DNA of 64,000 nucleotides from NCBI RefSeq assembly GCF_000020525.1, contig NC_011026.1:2586001-2650000 (forward strand), read 5' to 3'. This document shows, piece after piece, positions 11,065 to 19,328 of the stretch. A program made the position numbers and the translations under genes. The notes under the pieces were generated by a model. It was not told the DNA's origin. It ran no database searches and saw only the letters and a program-made list of their open reading frames with translations. Each line of letters opens with the position of its first letter. Positions within the stretch are counted from its first letter, which is position 1. Origin of the DNA: Chloroherpeton thalassium ATCC 35110 (GTDB lineage: Bacteria > Bacteroidota > Chlorobiia > Chlorobiales > Chloroherpetonaceae).

Positions 11065-13056
11065 ATGAAAAAAAGAAAAGCTCTTCTTCTTGTAATTGCG
11101 GTGATGGTTGCCGTGATGGGCGTTGCCGCTGCTTCAGTGTACATTTTTCGACAAGAGATTAAATTGTTGGTTTTTCAGGCGCTCAGCGAACAAGTTCGGC
11201 TGCGCTATGGATACAAACTCGAGGTCAAAAATGTCGAGATACGCTTCCCCGATGAGGTTGAACTGACAGGTGTTAAACTATTTGATACAAGTCGGGTGAC
11301 TCATCAAGAAAATCAATCCCCGTTGCTGGTTTTTAAAAAAATTAATGTCAAAGTACTAAATCTTTTAAATCCAAAAGAAGCAAGCCGATTGAGTCGCGTT
11401 GTTTTGGATTCAGGATATGTTGATGTTTCTCAATTTGTTGAAAGTTTTGCCAGGCGCGATTCGGCTGCCCATCGTTCAACAGAACAGAATCGGTTTGCAA
11501 AGGTCGAGCATGAAAAGGCGAGCGCGTCAGGTTGGAATCATAAAGTTCGCTCTTTTTATGCCAAGCTCTTTGACTATTTGCCCGATGAAATATGGTTGAA
11601 CAATGTGCGTTGCCGCTATCAAAACCAGTTAAATGAGGTTCAAGCCAACTTGGTTTTTGAATACGCGTTTTTGGTGAGAGGACATTATGAAGTGCTGCTA
11701 AATTTGGAAGACGCATCTTGTGCTGATGAATCCAATTCGGTAGAGATCATTGCGGCGGGAAATCTTCAAAAGAATTCAAAGGAACTTTCAGTAGCCGCGT
11801 ATGTTGAAAAGCCTTTTGCCAGACTGCCATTTATAGAAAAGTTTACCGGTCGGAAAATTTCCTTTGATTCCGTGCGAATCGCGCTTTATCCCAAAATTCT
11901 TGGCGCAGAGCAATCGACGCTTGCAGGATCGATTGATGTAGCCAATTTTTCTATCGATGATAAACGAATGGCATCTCAGCCCATCGAGGTGAAATCGTTC
12001 AGCGCGAACTGCACCGTTTTCCTTGGTGAGCATAGCCTGCGCATTGACTCCAGCACGGTTTGCAAACTAAATCACTTGCCACTGAAGTTTGCCGCGTGGC
12101 TCGATAAGTCAGATTCTTTGAAAGCGGGTTTTCAATTGCAAACCGACACCCTGCCAGCCAATTTGTTTTTTGCTGCTTTACCCGGCGCCATGCTCTCAGA
12201 AATGGACGGATATGATTTTCGTGGGAAGATTGCCTATTCGCTTTTCATGGATATTGATTTCCAACATCTTGAAAATATTGTGTTGAGCCCGAAGGTCTAT
12301 CAATCCAATTTTCAAGTTGCTTCATTGGGTGGGCAAAATAGTTTGAGCAAGCTCCAAAGTGATTTTCTTTATACCGCAAAAAGTGGCGGAAAAGAGGTGC
12401 AAACCATCGATGTAAGTACAAGCAGTCCATTTTATAAGCGACTGGAATCCTTGCCTCCGCATTTAATTTGGGCTGTATTGACCAACGAAGATGGTGCTTT
12501 TTTCCGGCATCATGGTTTTAATACAGACGCTTTTTCCCAGTCCATCGCCGATAATATCCGAGAGCAACGCTTTGCGCGAGGCGGCAGCACAATCACGATG
12601 CAGCTTGTCAAAAATTTGTACTTAACAAAGGAAAAAACGCTCGCCCGTAAGTTTCAGGAAGTGTTGATAACATGGATTTTGGAGAACAGCGGGATTGTCT
12701 CCAAAGAACGAATGTTGGAAATTTATTTCAACATCATTGAGTGGGGGCCTAACGTGTATGGCATTGGCCAAGCATCGTTGTATTACTTCAATAAACTGCC
12801 GTATCAGCTCACGCCGGCGGAGTCGGTGTTTTTAACCAGCATTATTCCAATGCCGAAGTCATTTGCAAGGGCGTTTGATAAAAATGGCCAAGTGACAAAT
12901 GGTTGGAAAAGCAAGATGAAGTTTATCGCAAGTGAGATGTTTCGGCGTGGCTATTTGGAAACCGATGATTTGAACTACGATATCAATCTGTCTGGTCAAG
13001 CGCTCGAAGATTTAAAAAAGGTCAAACAAGGCTACGCAACCATGATGATTTTTTGA
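11065..13056 (+). CDS. AsmA-like / GT51 peptidoglycan transglycosylase
   Basis: This 663-residue protein has one N-terminal membrane anchor (residues 5-27). The ATG at 11065 is used because the in-frame TTG at 11056 only adds three residues. Residues 40-400 look AsmA-like (YKLEVKNVEIRFPDEVELTG and repeated beta segments). Residues about 455-640 are a GT51 transglycosylase with all main motifs: EDGAFFRHHG (E475), GGSTITMQLVKNLYLT, RKFQEVL and MLEIYFNIIEWGPNVYGIG. GT51 enzymes polymerise lipid II into glycan strands; no transpeptidase domain follows, so it is monofunctional. It heads a run of envelope genes leading into the Mla-type transport set. Confidence 0.85.
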   Translation: MKKRKALLLVIAVMVAVMGVAAASVYIFRQEIKLLVFQALSEQVRLRYGYKLEVKNVEIRFPDEVELTGVKLFDTSRVTHQENQSPLLVFKKINVKVLNLLNPKEASRLSRVVLDSGYVDVSQFVESFARRDSAAHRSTEQNRFAKVEHEKASASGWNHKVRSFYAKLFDYLPDEIWLNNVRCRYQNQLNEVQANLVFEYAFLVRGHYEVLLNLEDASCADESNSVEIIAAGNLQKNSKELSVAAYVEKPFARLPFIEKFTGRKISFDSVRIALYPKILGAEQSTLAGSIDVANFSIDDKRMASQPIEVKSFSANCTVFLGEHSLRIDSSTVCKLNHLPLKFAAWLDKSDSLKAGFQLQTDTLPANLFFAALPGAMLSEMDGYDFRGKIAYSLFMDIDFQHLENIVLSPKVYQSNFQVASLGGQNSLSKLQSDFLYTAKSGGKEVQTIDVSTSSPFYKRLESLPPHLIWAVLTNEDGAFFRHHGFNTDAFSQSIADNIREQRFARGGSTITMQLVKNLYLTKEKTLARKFQEVLITWILENSGIVSKERMLEIYFNIIEWGPNVYGIGQASLYYFNKLPYQLTPAESVFLTSIIPMPKSFARAFDKNGQVTNGWKSKMKFIASEMFRRGYLETDDLNYDINLSGQALEDLKKVKQGYATMMIF

Positions 13057-13133
13057 CCGCTGGGGTTGTTTTTCTTAGAATAGCTAAAAGTTTAAATTAG
13101 CAGTTAAAAAATTTAAAAGTCAAACGGTCTTTT

Positions 13134-13928
13134 GTGTTGGTGGCAGATTCATTTCTTGAGCAGCTCGGGCAAAATGTCCGGTCGTCGCTGCGAGCGTATA
13201 TTACTTTTCTTTCCTTTGCAGCAGCGGTGATTGCAAGCTTTCCAAAGTTTTTTAAGCAAACGCAAGTCGGGTATTTGGTGCTGCTTCGGCAGGTGCTTTT
13301 TACCGGCTATGAAGCGCTTTCGATTGTTGTGCTGATTTCGGTTTCCATCGGGGGGTTGATTATTTTAGAAGGCTATTCAATTCTTGCGAACTTTGGCCAA
13401 AGCGATTTGCTCTATGTCATTTTGGTTTCTGTGATCACGCGAGAACTATCAAATTTACTCACAGCCTTTATTATCGTAGCGCGTTCGGGAACAGCGATTG
13501 CAACCGAGTTGGGAAACATGGTTGTCAATCACGAAATCGATGCCCTGCTTTCCATCGGCATTTCACCTATTTCTTACTTGGTGGTGCCAAGAACCATTGG
13601 GGTGGTGGTCTCGCTTTTGGTTCTGAATGTGTATTTCAACATCACGGGAATTTTGGGTGGCTGGATGGTCTCCAACTGGTTTTATCCGATTGACTTCAAT
13701 GTTTTTTTCTCTAAGCTCTTGGCCAAATTAACTCTGGTCGATATTTCCGCGTCCATTTTGAAATCCATGCTATTTGGTTTTGCAATCGCCATTATTTCGA
13801 GCTTTCATGGACTGCAAGTCAATTTTGCCTCAACCGAAGTCCCGCAAAGAACCATACGGGCGGTTGTGTATTCATTGACCATGGTGGTGATCATTGATGT
13901 TGCGGTTGTGGTATTGATTTATTTATGA
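13134..13928 (+). CDS. mlaE: MlaE-like ABC transporter permease
   Basis: This 264-residue inner-membrane protein has about five hydrophobic segments. It carries the MlaE/YrbE signature (ELGNMVVNHEIDALLSIGIS, then PISYLVVPR). MlaE is the permease of the complex that moves phospholipids between inner and outer membranes. The start is a GTG at 13134; a TTG at 13137 and a GTG at 13140 are alternatives, and no clear ribosome-binding site separates them. An ATPase and an MCE protein follow, completing an MlaEFD-type set, although a terminator-like hairpin separates this gene from the ATPase. Confidence 0.88.
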   Translation: MLVADSFLEQLGQNVRSSLRAYITFLSFAAAVIASFPKFFKQTQVGYLVLLRQVLFTGYEALSIVVLISVSIGGLIILEGYSILANFGQSDLLYVILVSVITRELSNLLTAFIIVARSGTAIATELGNMVVNHEIDALLSIGISPISYLVVPRTIGVVVSLLVLNVYFNITGILGGWMVSNWFYPIDFNVFFSKLLAKLTLVDISASILKSMLFGFAIAIISSFHGLQVNFASTEVPQRTIRAVVYSLTMVVIIDVAVVVLIYL

Positions 13929-13986
13929 GGACGCTATTTTCGCGCAGGCGCTCGCGGTTTCACTGCAGACTAATCTTACACAACGC

Positions 13987-14017
13987 ATCCGGCTATCGCG
14001 CCGGATTTTCTATTTTT
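13987..14017 (+). terminator. Terminator-like hairpin inside the Mla gene set
   Basis: The arms ATCCGGC (13987-13993) and GCCGGAT (14000-14006) form a seven-base-pair stem with a six-base loop. It is followed by TTTTCTATTTTT, shaped as a Rho-independent terminator, between the permease and ATPase genes. Confidence 0.7.
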
Positions 14018-14055
14018 GATGAAATTGTGGAATTGAAGATTTTTAAAATAGGCAC

Positions 14056-14775
14056 ATGGCAATAATTCGATTTGACAATGTTACGTTTCGACAAAATGGC
14101 AAACCTATCATAGAGGATTTTTCTTTTACCTTCCCGGAAGGAGAGCTAACGCTTCTTTTGGGGCCGGCAGGTTCAGGAAAAGGGCTCATTTTGAAAATGA
14201 TTGCTGGGATTGTTGAGCCAGATGACGGGCAGGTGCTTTGCGACGGTGCCGATGTCTTCTCAGGATCGGATGACGAAATAAAACGCATTCGTGCAAAAAT
14301 ATCCTATCTGTTCAGGAGCGGCGGATTGATTTCAAACCTAACAATTAAAGAAAATTTATTGCTACCCCTTGATTTTCATTTTCCTGAAATCCTAAAACAG
14401 GAAAAAAGGCAAATGATCGATAACTACTTGAATGAATTTGGCATTTTATCTTCCAAAGAAAAGCGTCCTGCGGATGTGTCGCGATCGATTTGTAAACAAG
14501 TTGGATTGATCCGATCGCTCATTATTCAATCAAAAATTATGCTATTTGATGAACCTTTTTATGACTGTGATATTAGAGGAAAGCTTTTAATCCAGCATCA
14601 AATTGAGCGAAATAAGAAGAATAAAATTACGCAAATTATACTGACTCAGTCAACTGAAAATCTTATCGAATTTGCGGATTGGATTATGATTTTTGAGAAT
14701 GGAAAAGTGCAAGAAATGAATCGCCGAGATGAAATTTTAAACTCCGATAACTCGATAACTAAATTTTATTTGTAG
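14056..14775 (+). CDS. mlaF: MlaF-like ABC ATPase with degenerate motifs
   Basis: This 239-residue protein has the ABC ATPase fold and lies between an MlaE-like permease and an MCE protein, so it should be the ATPase of that transporter. Several catalytic motifs are altered. The Walker A is G36-PAGSGKG-43 with glycine where Ser/Thr binds magnesium. The Q-loop position holds R87 (YLFRSGG). The LSGGQ signature is replaced by VSRSICKQ (141-148). The H-loop histidine is Q198 (LTQST). Walker B (LFDEP, D165-E166) is intact. Either this lineage uses a weak or structural ATPase, or another ATPase energises the complex. The gene ends nine bases before mlaD. Confidence 0.85.
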   Translation: MAIIRFDNVTFRQNGKPIIEDFSFTFPEGELTLLLGPAGSGKGLILKMIAGIVEPDDGQVLCDGADVFSGSDDEIKRIRAKISYLFRSGGLISNLTIKENLLLPLDFHFPEILKQEKRQMIDNYLNEFGILSSKEKRPADVSRSICKQVGLIRSLIIQSKIMLFDEPFYDCDIRGKLLIQHQIERNKKNKITQIILTQSTENLIEFADWIMIFENGKVQEMNRRDEILNSDNSITKFYL

Positions 14776-14783
14776 AGGTCAAA

Positions 14784-15860
14784 ATGAAATTTAAGTTTAA
14801 ATACACGGATAAAATTGTTGGAGGGTTTGTTTTAACTGCGCTATTAACAGTTGTTTTTATCGCAATTATTGTAGCAATAAACAACAAAGTTTTCGTCAAA
14901 AAGTATGTGTTTAAAACCCAATTCACCGATGCAGTAGGTCTGACTACCACCACGCCAATTATCTTCAAAGGATTTGAAATAGGCCGAATTCGCAGTTATA
15001 AGTTGAATGAGCGTGACATGATCGATGCGGATTTTGAGATTTATGAAGAATATCGAGATCGGATTAAAACAAATACTGTGCTTCATAAAGCAAGGAATAT
15101 TTTAGGTGGTTCTACAACAATTAACTTGTTTCAAGGAGAGGTTCAGGGAAAGTTAACTGAGGAAAAAGGTTTTGTCCCATCTCTAAATACAATGGAAGGA
15201 AATGAACGAATAGAACAATATAAAATTAAGATGAGTGGTGATGCAATTGCATCCGTTTTGGCTAATTTTGATAACCTGCTTTACAAATTAACCAATGAAA
15301 ATAACTATGAAAAAAGCGCACTTTTTAAGACATTAGATAATTTTTCATTGGCATCTGAACAGCTTGTTTATTTATTAACAGATGTAGAAAAAATTGTTAA
15401 AAAATTAGAAGCTGATCCACAATTAAAAGGCGGTGGAACGTTGGTATCTGCAGTTCAAAATATAAGCAATTTGACCCAAGAGGCAGCCGTAACGATCAAC
15501 CAATTAAACCACACGCTTGCGCTAACGGATTCTCTTCTTTTGGCATATAAAAATCCTGATGGACTTGTTAGGAAAATGGTTGATCCAACCGGAGAAGAGA
15601 TTTTTAAACCGTTAGATAAATCTCTTCAGGAGATGGCAGGGAGCTTGGACAAATTGAATCGGCTGCTGTCATATATCGACGCAAAGACGCCGGAAACGCT
15701 GATTTTGGTTGATGAAGCCAAAGCCACCTTAAAGCAGACTCGCCGAACGATGGAAGGCATCAGCAATAATCCGTTCATTCGTGGCGGCATTACGCCTGAG
15801 CGCGTGGTTGAACCTGCGGGCGAAAAGGTGCGAATGAACATTAACGAAGTGATAGAGTGA
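14784..15860 (+). CDS. mlaD: MlaD/MCE-family lipid-binding protein
   Basis: This 358-residue protein is anchored by one N-terminal transmembrane helix (residues 13-35). It carries a single MCE domain (about 40-125; FTDAVGLTTTTPIIFKGFEI, then ARNILGGSTTINL). A long, mostly helical tail follows (about 150-330), as in MCE proteins that hexamerise into a periplasmic lipid channel. A short spacing after the ATPase and the overlap of its stop with the next start indicate one transcript. The length exceeds E. coli MlaD because of the extended tail. Confidence 0.88.
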   Translation: MKFKFKYTDKIVGGFVLTALLTVVFIAIIVAINNKVFVKKYVFKTQFTDAVGLTTTTPIIFKGFEIGRIRSYKLNERDMIDADFEIYEEYRDRIKTNTVLHKARNILGGSTTINLFQGEVQGKLTEEKGFVPSLNTMEGNERIEQYKIKMSGDAIASVLANFDNLLYKLTNENNYEKSALFKTLDNFSLASEQLVYLLTDVEKIVKKLEADPQLKGGGTLVSAVQNISNLTQEAAVTINQLNHTLALTDSLLLAYKNPDGLVRKMVDPTGEEIFKPLDKSLQEMAGSLDKLNRLLSYIDAKTPETLILVDEAKATLKQTRRTMEGISNNPFIRGGITPERVVEPAGEKVRMNINEVIE

Positions 15861-16738
15861 TGCGAATTTTTTTGACGTTGCTATTTCTCACGGTCTCACT
15901 ATTGGGTTGTTCCTCTTTGCCTAACAGAAACGCCGTGTTGCCAAAAGAAGTGGCGAGCGGCATGGAACTATTGCGTCAGGCAAGGCTCAACGCGCGAATG
16001 AATCAGCAAGAGATCGCATGCTTGAATGCTGAAAAAGCCTATCAATACTTTGTGCTCGCCGATGATTTGGAAGGGATTTTTTACGCCAATTTGGAATTGG
16101 CAAAACTCCGCCGTAAGTCCAATCCCGAAGAAAGCCTGGCCTATCTTCAAAGTGCAGGGAAAATCGCTGAAGTGTTTAAGCCTGCGCTCAGGCCGGTTTA
16201 TCAGTTGCGACTTGCGGAGCTCAAATTTTTGGAAAATGACTTTGCTCAAACGCTTTCGTTGATGAAAAATCTTGAGTTCGATGAAGAATCCGACATATTC
16301 GCATCGGAGGCGCTTGCTTATAAAATAATGGCCACGCTTAAGTTGAAAATGGGCGCAAATAAGGAATCGGTGCGCGAGGCGGCAAAAAATCTCCAAAGAC
16401 TTTATCAACGCCTCAAAGACCGCTACGACGATTATGAATTGAAAGATCCGGAGAGCATTAGTTTTTCGGCTTATGTTTTGGGGCTTGTGGCTGCGTCGGA
16501 GAAATCCTGGTCTGAAGCGGAGAAGTGGTTTTTGGCAGCGTGGGAAATCGATCGCCAAATTAGCAATTACAACGGCACAGCGGAAAATCTGTATAGCTTG
16601 GGCGTGGTGAATCGGTCGCTTGGAAACCATGCTGCCGCGTTAGGCTTTTTTGAGCGTGCGGCCAGGATTTTTGAGATTTTGAAAAACGCAGATCGTCTTG
16701 CGGCTTGCAAGGCGCAGCTGCAAGCATTGCCGGAATAA
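15860..16738 (+). CDS. TPR-like lipoprotein of the Mla cluster
   Basis: This 292-residue protein begins with a lipoprotein signal (FLTVSLLGC, lipobox cysteine at about residue 17). The body is entirely helical with repeated A/L/Y-rich pairs (NLELAKLRRKSNPEESLAYL, YSLGVVNRSLGNHAAALGFF) resembling tetratricopeptide repeats. The ATG at 15860 shares bases with the mlaD stop (TGATG); a GTG one codon earlier is possible. Its position suggests an outer-membrane lipoprotein that works with the MCE transporter. I do not recognise a named family. Confidence 0.75.
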   Translation: MRIFLTLLFLTVSLLGCSSLPNRNAVLPKEVASGMELLRQARLNARMNQQEIACLNAEKAYQYFVLADDLEGIFYANLELAKLRRKSNPEESLAYLQSAGKIAEVFKPALRPVYQLRLAELKFLENDFAQTLSLMKNLEFDEESDIFASEALAYKIMATLKLKMGANKESVREAAKNLQRLYQRLKDRYDDYELKDPESISFSAYVLGLVAASEKSWSEAEKWFLAAWEIDRQISNYNGTAENLYSLGVVNRSLGNHAAALGFFERAARIFEILKNADRLAACKAQLQALPE

Positions 16739-16893
16739 AAAAACGCAGTTGCCCTGCGCGCAATTGGCAAAAAAATTTTGAAAAGCATTTCCCAAAAAGA
16801 GGGCTTTGTTCAAGAGTTTTTTTATCCCTAAGTTTAACTGTAACTATTAATTATACACAGCATACTTTTATTCATTTCTTAAAAAGAAAAGCC

Positions 16894-18024
16894 ATGCGAA
16901 AGAATGCAAGGAATCAAAAGTGGCTTTGGTTTTATGTATTGGCCACGCTTTTTATCAGTGCGGGATGTCAGCCTGAGCATCGCATCAAGCTCGAGTCTAT
17001 GCCAAGCGGCATTGAATTTACAGGCGATCTCGAAGGAAAATTTCGATTTGACGCTGAGCAAAAAAATCTTATGGTGAAGGGTGAGGTTTCCGAAGCCCAG
17101 CGCGATGCACTTCTGAAGTTGTCCGATGATGCCGCCTATCAGCGTGCGGTTTGGTCGCTCTTTGAATGGAATCAAGAAGGGGAGACCGCAACAAAAGGTT
17201 ACATCTCGGTAGTGGCTGAAAAGAAAATAGCGGAGCTGATGGATTCGGTTGGCGTTGATTTTATGAAATACTATGAGAAAAATAAATCTCAGGTGAAAAC
17301 CCTCACAGCCGAAACAAACGAGGAGGCTGTGCAAAAGCTGCTGAATGAGGAAGTTCGCATCGCCTATATTTCGCGTCAGCTTACGCAAGAGGAACTCGAG
17401 CAGTTTAAAGCGAAGGGTTTCGACATGTCTCAAATATTGGTGGTTCGCGATGCTGTTTGTTTGATCACGAATCCAAAAAATGAGGTAACAACCATGAAAG
17501 TTTCGCAGCTCAAAGATGTGCTAAGTGGCAAAATTACCAATTGGAAAGAGCTGGGCGGAAAAGATATGCCTATCAAGTTTTACACCAATAAAGAAAGCGA
17601 AATGCTGCGTGAGGTCATTACTGATTCTTTGATGGACGGAACGGATTTTTCATTGCAGCCGGAAAGCTTGCCATCGTATCGGGAGCTTTGGCAAAAAATA
17701 AAAACCGAAGAAGGCGCGCTGGCTTATACAAGCCGCCGCTACGCTTATCGTGCCTTGCACAATAAAAAGGCCTTCCGCGACACGACCAGCTACAAAGTGA
17801 TGGGACTCATGGCCGACACCACCGACGCCGAAAGCATTGCGCCCTACATGTACTTTGTGTATAAAGATTTATATCCACTGAATTATGATATTTACAGCGT
17901 TTTTGAACGCTATGAAGATTTGGCGATGGGCTATTCGGCCTTCTCAACTGGGCCGGAAGGCAATCCTGTTTTTCGGCGCAATGGATTAATGCCGATGCAA
18001 GTCAAAGTGTATCTAAATTATTAA
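16894..18024 (+). CDS. PstS-like substrate-binding lipoprotein (first of two)
   Basis: From the ATG at 16894 this encodes 376 residues. The frame is open farther upstream, but the lipoprotein signal (LATLFISAGC) fixes the start. A roughly 80-residue N-terminal insert precedes a PBP-like domain with PstS hallmarks: RDAVCLITNPKNEVTTMK and LKDVLSGKITNWKELGGKD. Such proteins bind phosphate or related oxyanions at the membrane. No pst permease or ATPase is adjacent, and a terminator follows. It is a paralogue of the next gene, with similar spacing of the NWxxxGGK block and the C-terminal RNG motif. Confidence 0.78.
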   Translation: MRKNARNQKWLWFYVLATLFISAGCQPEHRIKLESMPSGIEFTGDLEGKFRFDAEQKNLMVKGEVSEAQRDALLKLSDDAAYQRAVWSLFEWNQEGETATKGYISVVAEKKIAELMDSVGVDFMKYYEKNKSQVKTLTAETNEEAVQKLLNEEVRIAYISRQLTQEELEQFKAKGFDMSQILVVRDAVCLITNPKNEVTTMKVSQLKDVLSGKITNWKELGGKDMPIKFYTNKESEMLREVITDSLMDGTDFSLQPESLPSYRELWQKIKTEEGALAYTSRRYAYRALHNKKAFRDTTSYKVMGLMADTTDAESIAPYMYFVYKDLYPLNYDIYSVFERYEDLAMGYSAFSTGPEGNPVFRRNGLMPMQVKVYLNY

Positions 18025-18089
18025 ACTTTTCGCATCTATTTGCCAGAAAAGGCTTCCAATCAAATAAGTAGAGAAAAGTTTTTATATTC

Positions 18090-18117
18090 AGGCCGGTTTT
18101 TCCGGCCTAATTTTTTT
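18090..18117 (+). terminator. Rho-independent terminator between the two PstS-like genes
   Basis: A seven-base-pair G+C-rich stem, AGGCCGG/CCGGCCT, with a five-T loop is followed by AA and seven T. It lies inside the longest open frame of the next gene, which argues that that gene starts downstream at 18145. Confidence 0.92.
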
Positions 18118-18144
18118 GAAGATTTAAAACGACTTCCGGTTAAG

Positions 18145-19104
18145 ATGAAAAGAAATAAACTTGTTTTTTGGCTCGTTCTGCTCGGATTTTCAGCCACAGC
18201 CATGATGACAAAAGGGTGCAGCTGTTTGAACCAGGCAAACAAGGACGTGCTGACAGAGGAAAGTGAAACGCCGACAAGTGGGCATCTGAAAGTCGCCACA
18301 GATGATGCGCTGGCGCCCGTGATCCAAAAGCAAATAGATGAGTTTTCAAGGATTTATCCCAAAGCCAAATTCGATTTAGTGGAAAACTCAACGCGCAAAG
18401 TGGTGGAAATGCTGCTCAATAAAGATGTTCGCGCTGTGGTGTTCAGTTATAAGCTTTCTGCGAAGGAGGATTCCGTTATAAATGCGCTGGGGTTGCATGT
18501 GAAAAAAGATTTGGTCGCGCGCGATGCACTTTGCCTGATTGTAAATGCAAAGAATCCTGTCAAATCGCTGAGCATGAATCAATTGAAATTGATTTTGAGC
18601 GGTGAGGCTGAAAATTGGTCGCTTTTTGGCGGAAAGAATCAGCCGATTCAGGTTTTTTATACCTCGCCTAACGATGCCAGAAATATGTATTTAAGGGATA
18701 CCTTGCGCATTAGCCAATTTGCGGCGAAGGCGTATCCTTGCACGAGTGCGGCGCAAATGCGCGAGTTTGTCACGAAATATGAGAGCGCAATTGGCTACGA
18801 GAGCATTTCGAATTTGCGCGATTTAACCGACCCAGATAGAGCGGGCGAGCAGACAGAAATAAAGTTACTTTCGGTTTCCGCCGATAGCGTTGGCGCAAAA
18901 GCGTACTTGCCGCTTCAATCGCATGTCTATGAAGGCTACTATCCTTTGACCTACGGGGTTTACCATTTGTATTACGAGTTTGAGCGATTGCCGCAGGGCT
19001 TTGCCGCGTTCCTCTCGCGTGAAGGTCAGAAGATGTTCCTGCGAAACGGCGTCGCCCCGATTGAAAATCCCGTTAGAATTATCTATTTCAAACAGGATGA
19101 GTAA
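18145..19104 (+). CDS. PstS-like substrate-binding lipoprotein (second of two)
   Basis: This 319-residue lipoprotein has a signal with TMMTKGC. The ATG at 18145 is chosen because the longer frame from 18040 would span a terminator and place residues before the signal peptide. The body matches PstS-type binding proteins: GHLKVATDDALAPVIQKQI, RDALCLIVNAKNPVKSLSM, LKLILSGEAENWSLFGGKN. It ends with an FLRNGVAP motif. It is more compact than the preceding paralogue and lacks its N-terminal insert. Ligand and partner transporter cannot be told from sequence. Confidence 0.8.
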   Translation: MKRNKLVFWLVLLGFSATAMMTKGCSCLNQANKDVLTEESETPTSGHLKVATDDALAPVIQKQIDEFSRIYPKAKFDLVENSTRKVVEMLLNKDVRAVVFSYKLSAKEDSVINALGLHVKKDLVARDALCLIVNAKNPVKSLSMNQLKLILSGEAENWSLFGGKNQPIQVFYTSPNDARNMYLRDTLRISQFAAKAYPCTSAAQMREFVTKYESAIGYESISNLRDLTDPDRAGEQTEIKLLSVSADSVGAKAYLPLQSHVYEGYYPLTYGVYHLYYEFERLPQGFAAFLSREGQKMFLRNGVAPIENPVRIIYFKQDE

Positions 19105-19276
19105 CGCATTTCGTTAGTTTCTCAAATCATAAGTGTAAGGAAAAGCGAGCCAGATTTCGGTTCGCTTAAGTCTGCTATTAAAAAATATCAACATGTTTTG
19201 ATGCTCAACAAACCGCAGCCAGCAATCTCTTGGAGAGGCATCCGAAGTTAAAAAAACTTCTATTATGAAGATCTGA

Positions 19277-19298
19277 GAGACGCAATGCTTTGCGTCTC
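19277..19298. terminator. Hairpin between convergent lipoprotein and pyrB genes
   Basis: A nine-base-pair perfect stem (GAGACGCAA/TTGCGTCTC) with a four-base loop sits between genes that converge. A T run occurs about 20 bases farther along in the minus direction. A weaker hairpin (AAGCGAGCC/GGTTCGCTT) lies near 19143-19167. Together they may separate the two transcripts. Confidence 0.5.
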
Positions 19299-19328
19299 CA
19301 ACAAATCAGTTGCAAGATGAATCGCGAG

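Noticed and set aside
18040-18144. N-terminal extension of the second PstS-like protein
   Set aside because: It would contain a strong terminator and would put 35 residues before the lipoprotein signal.
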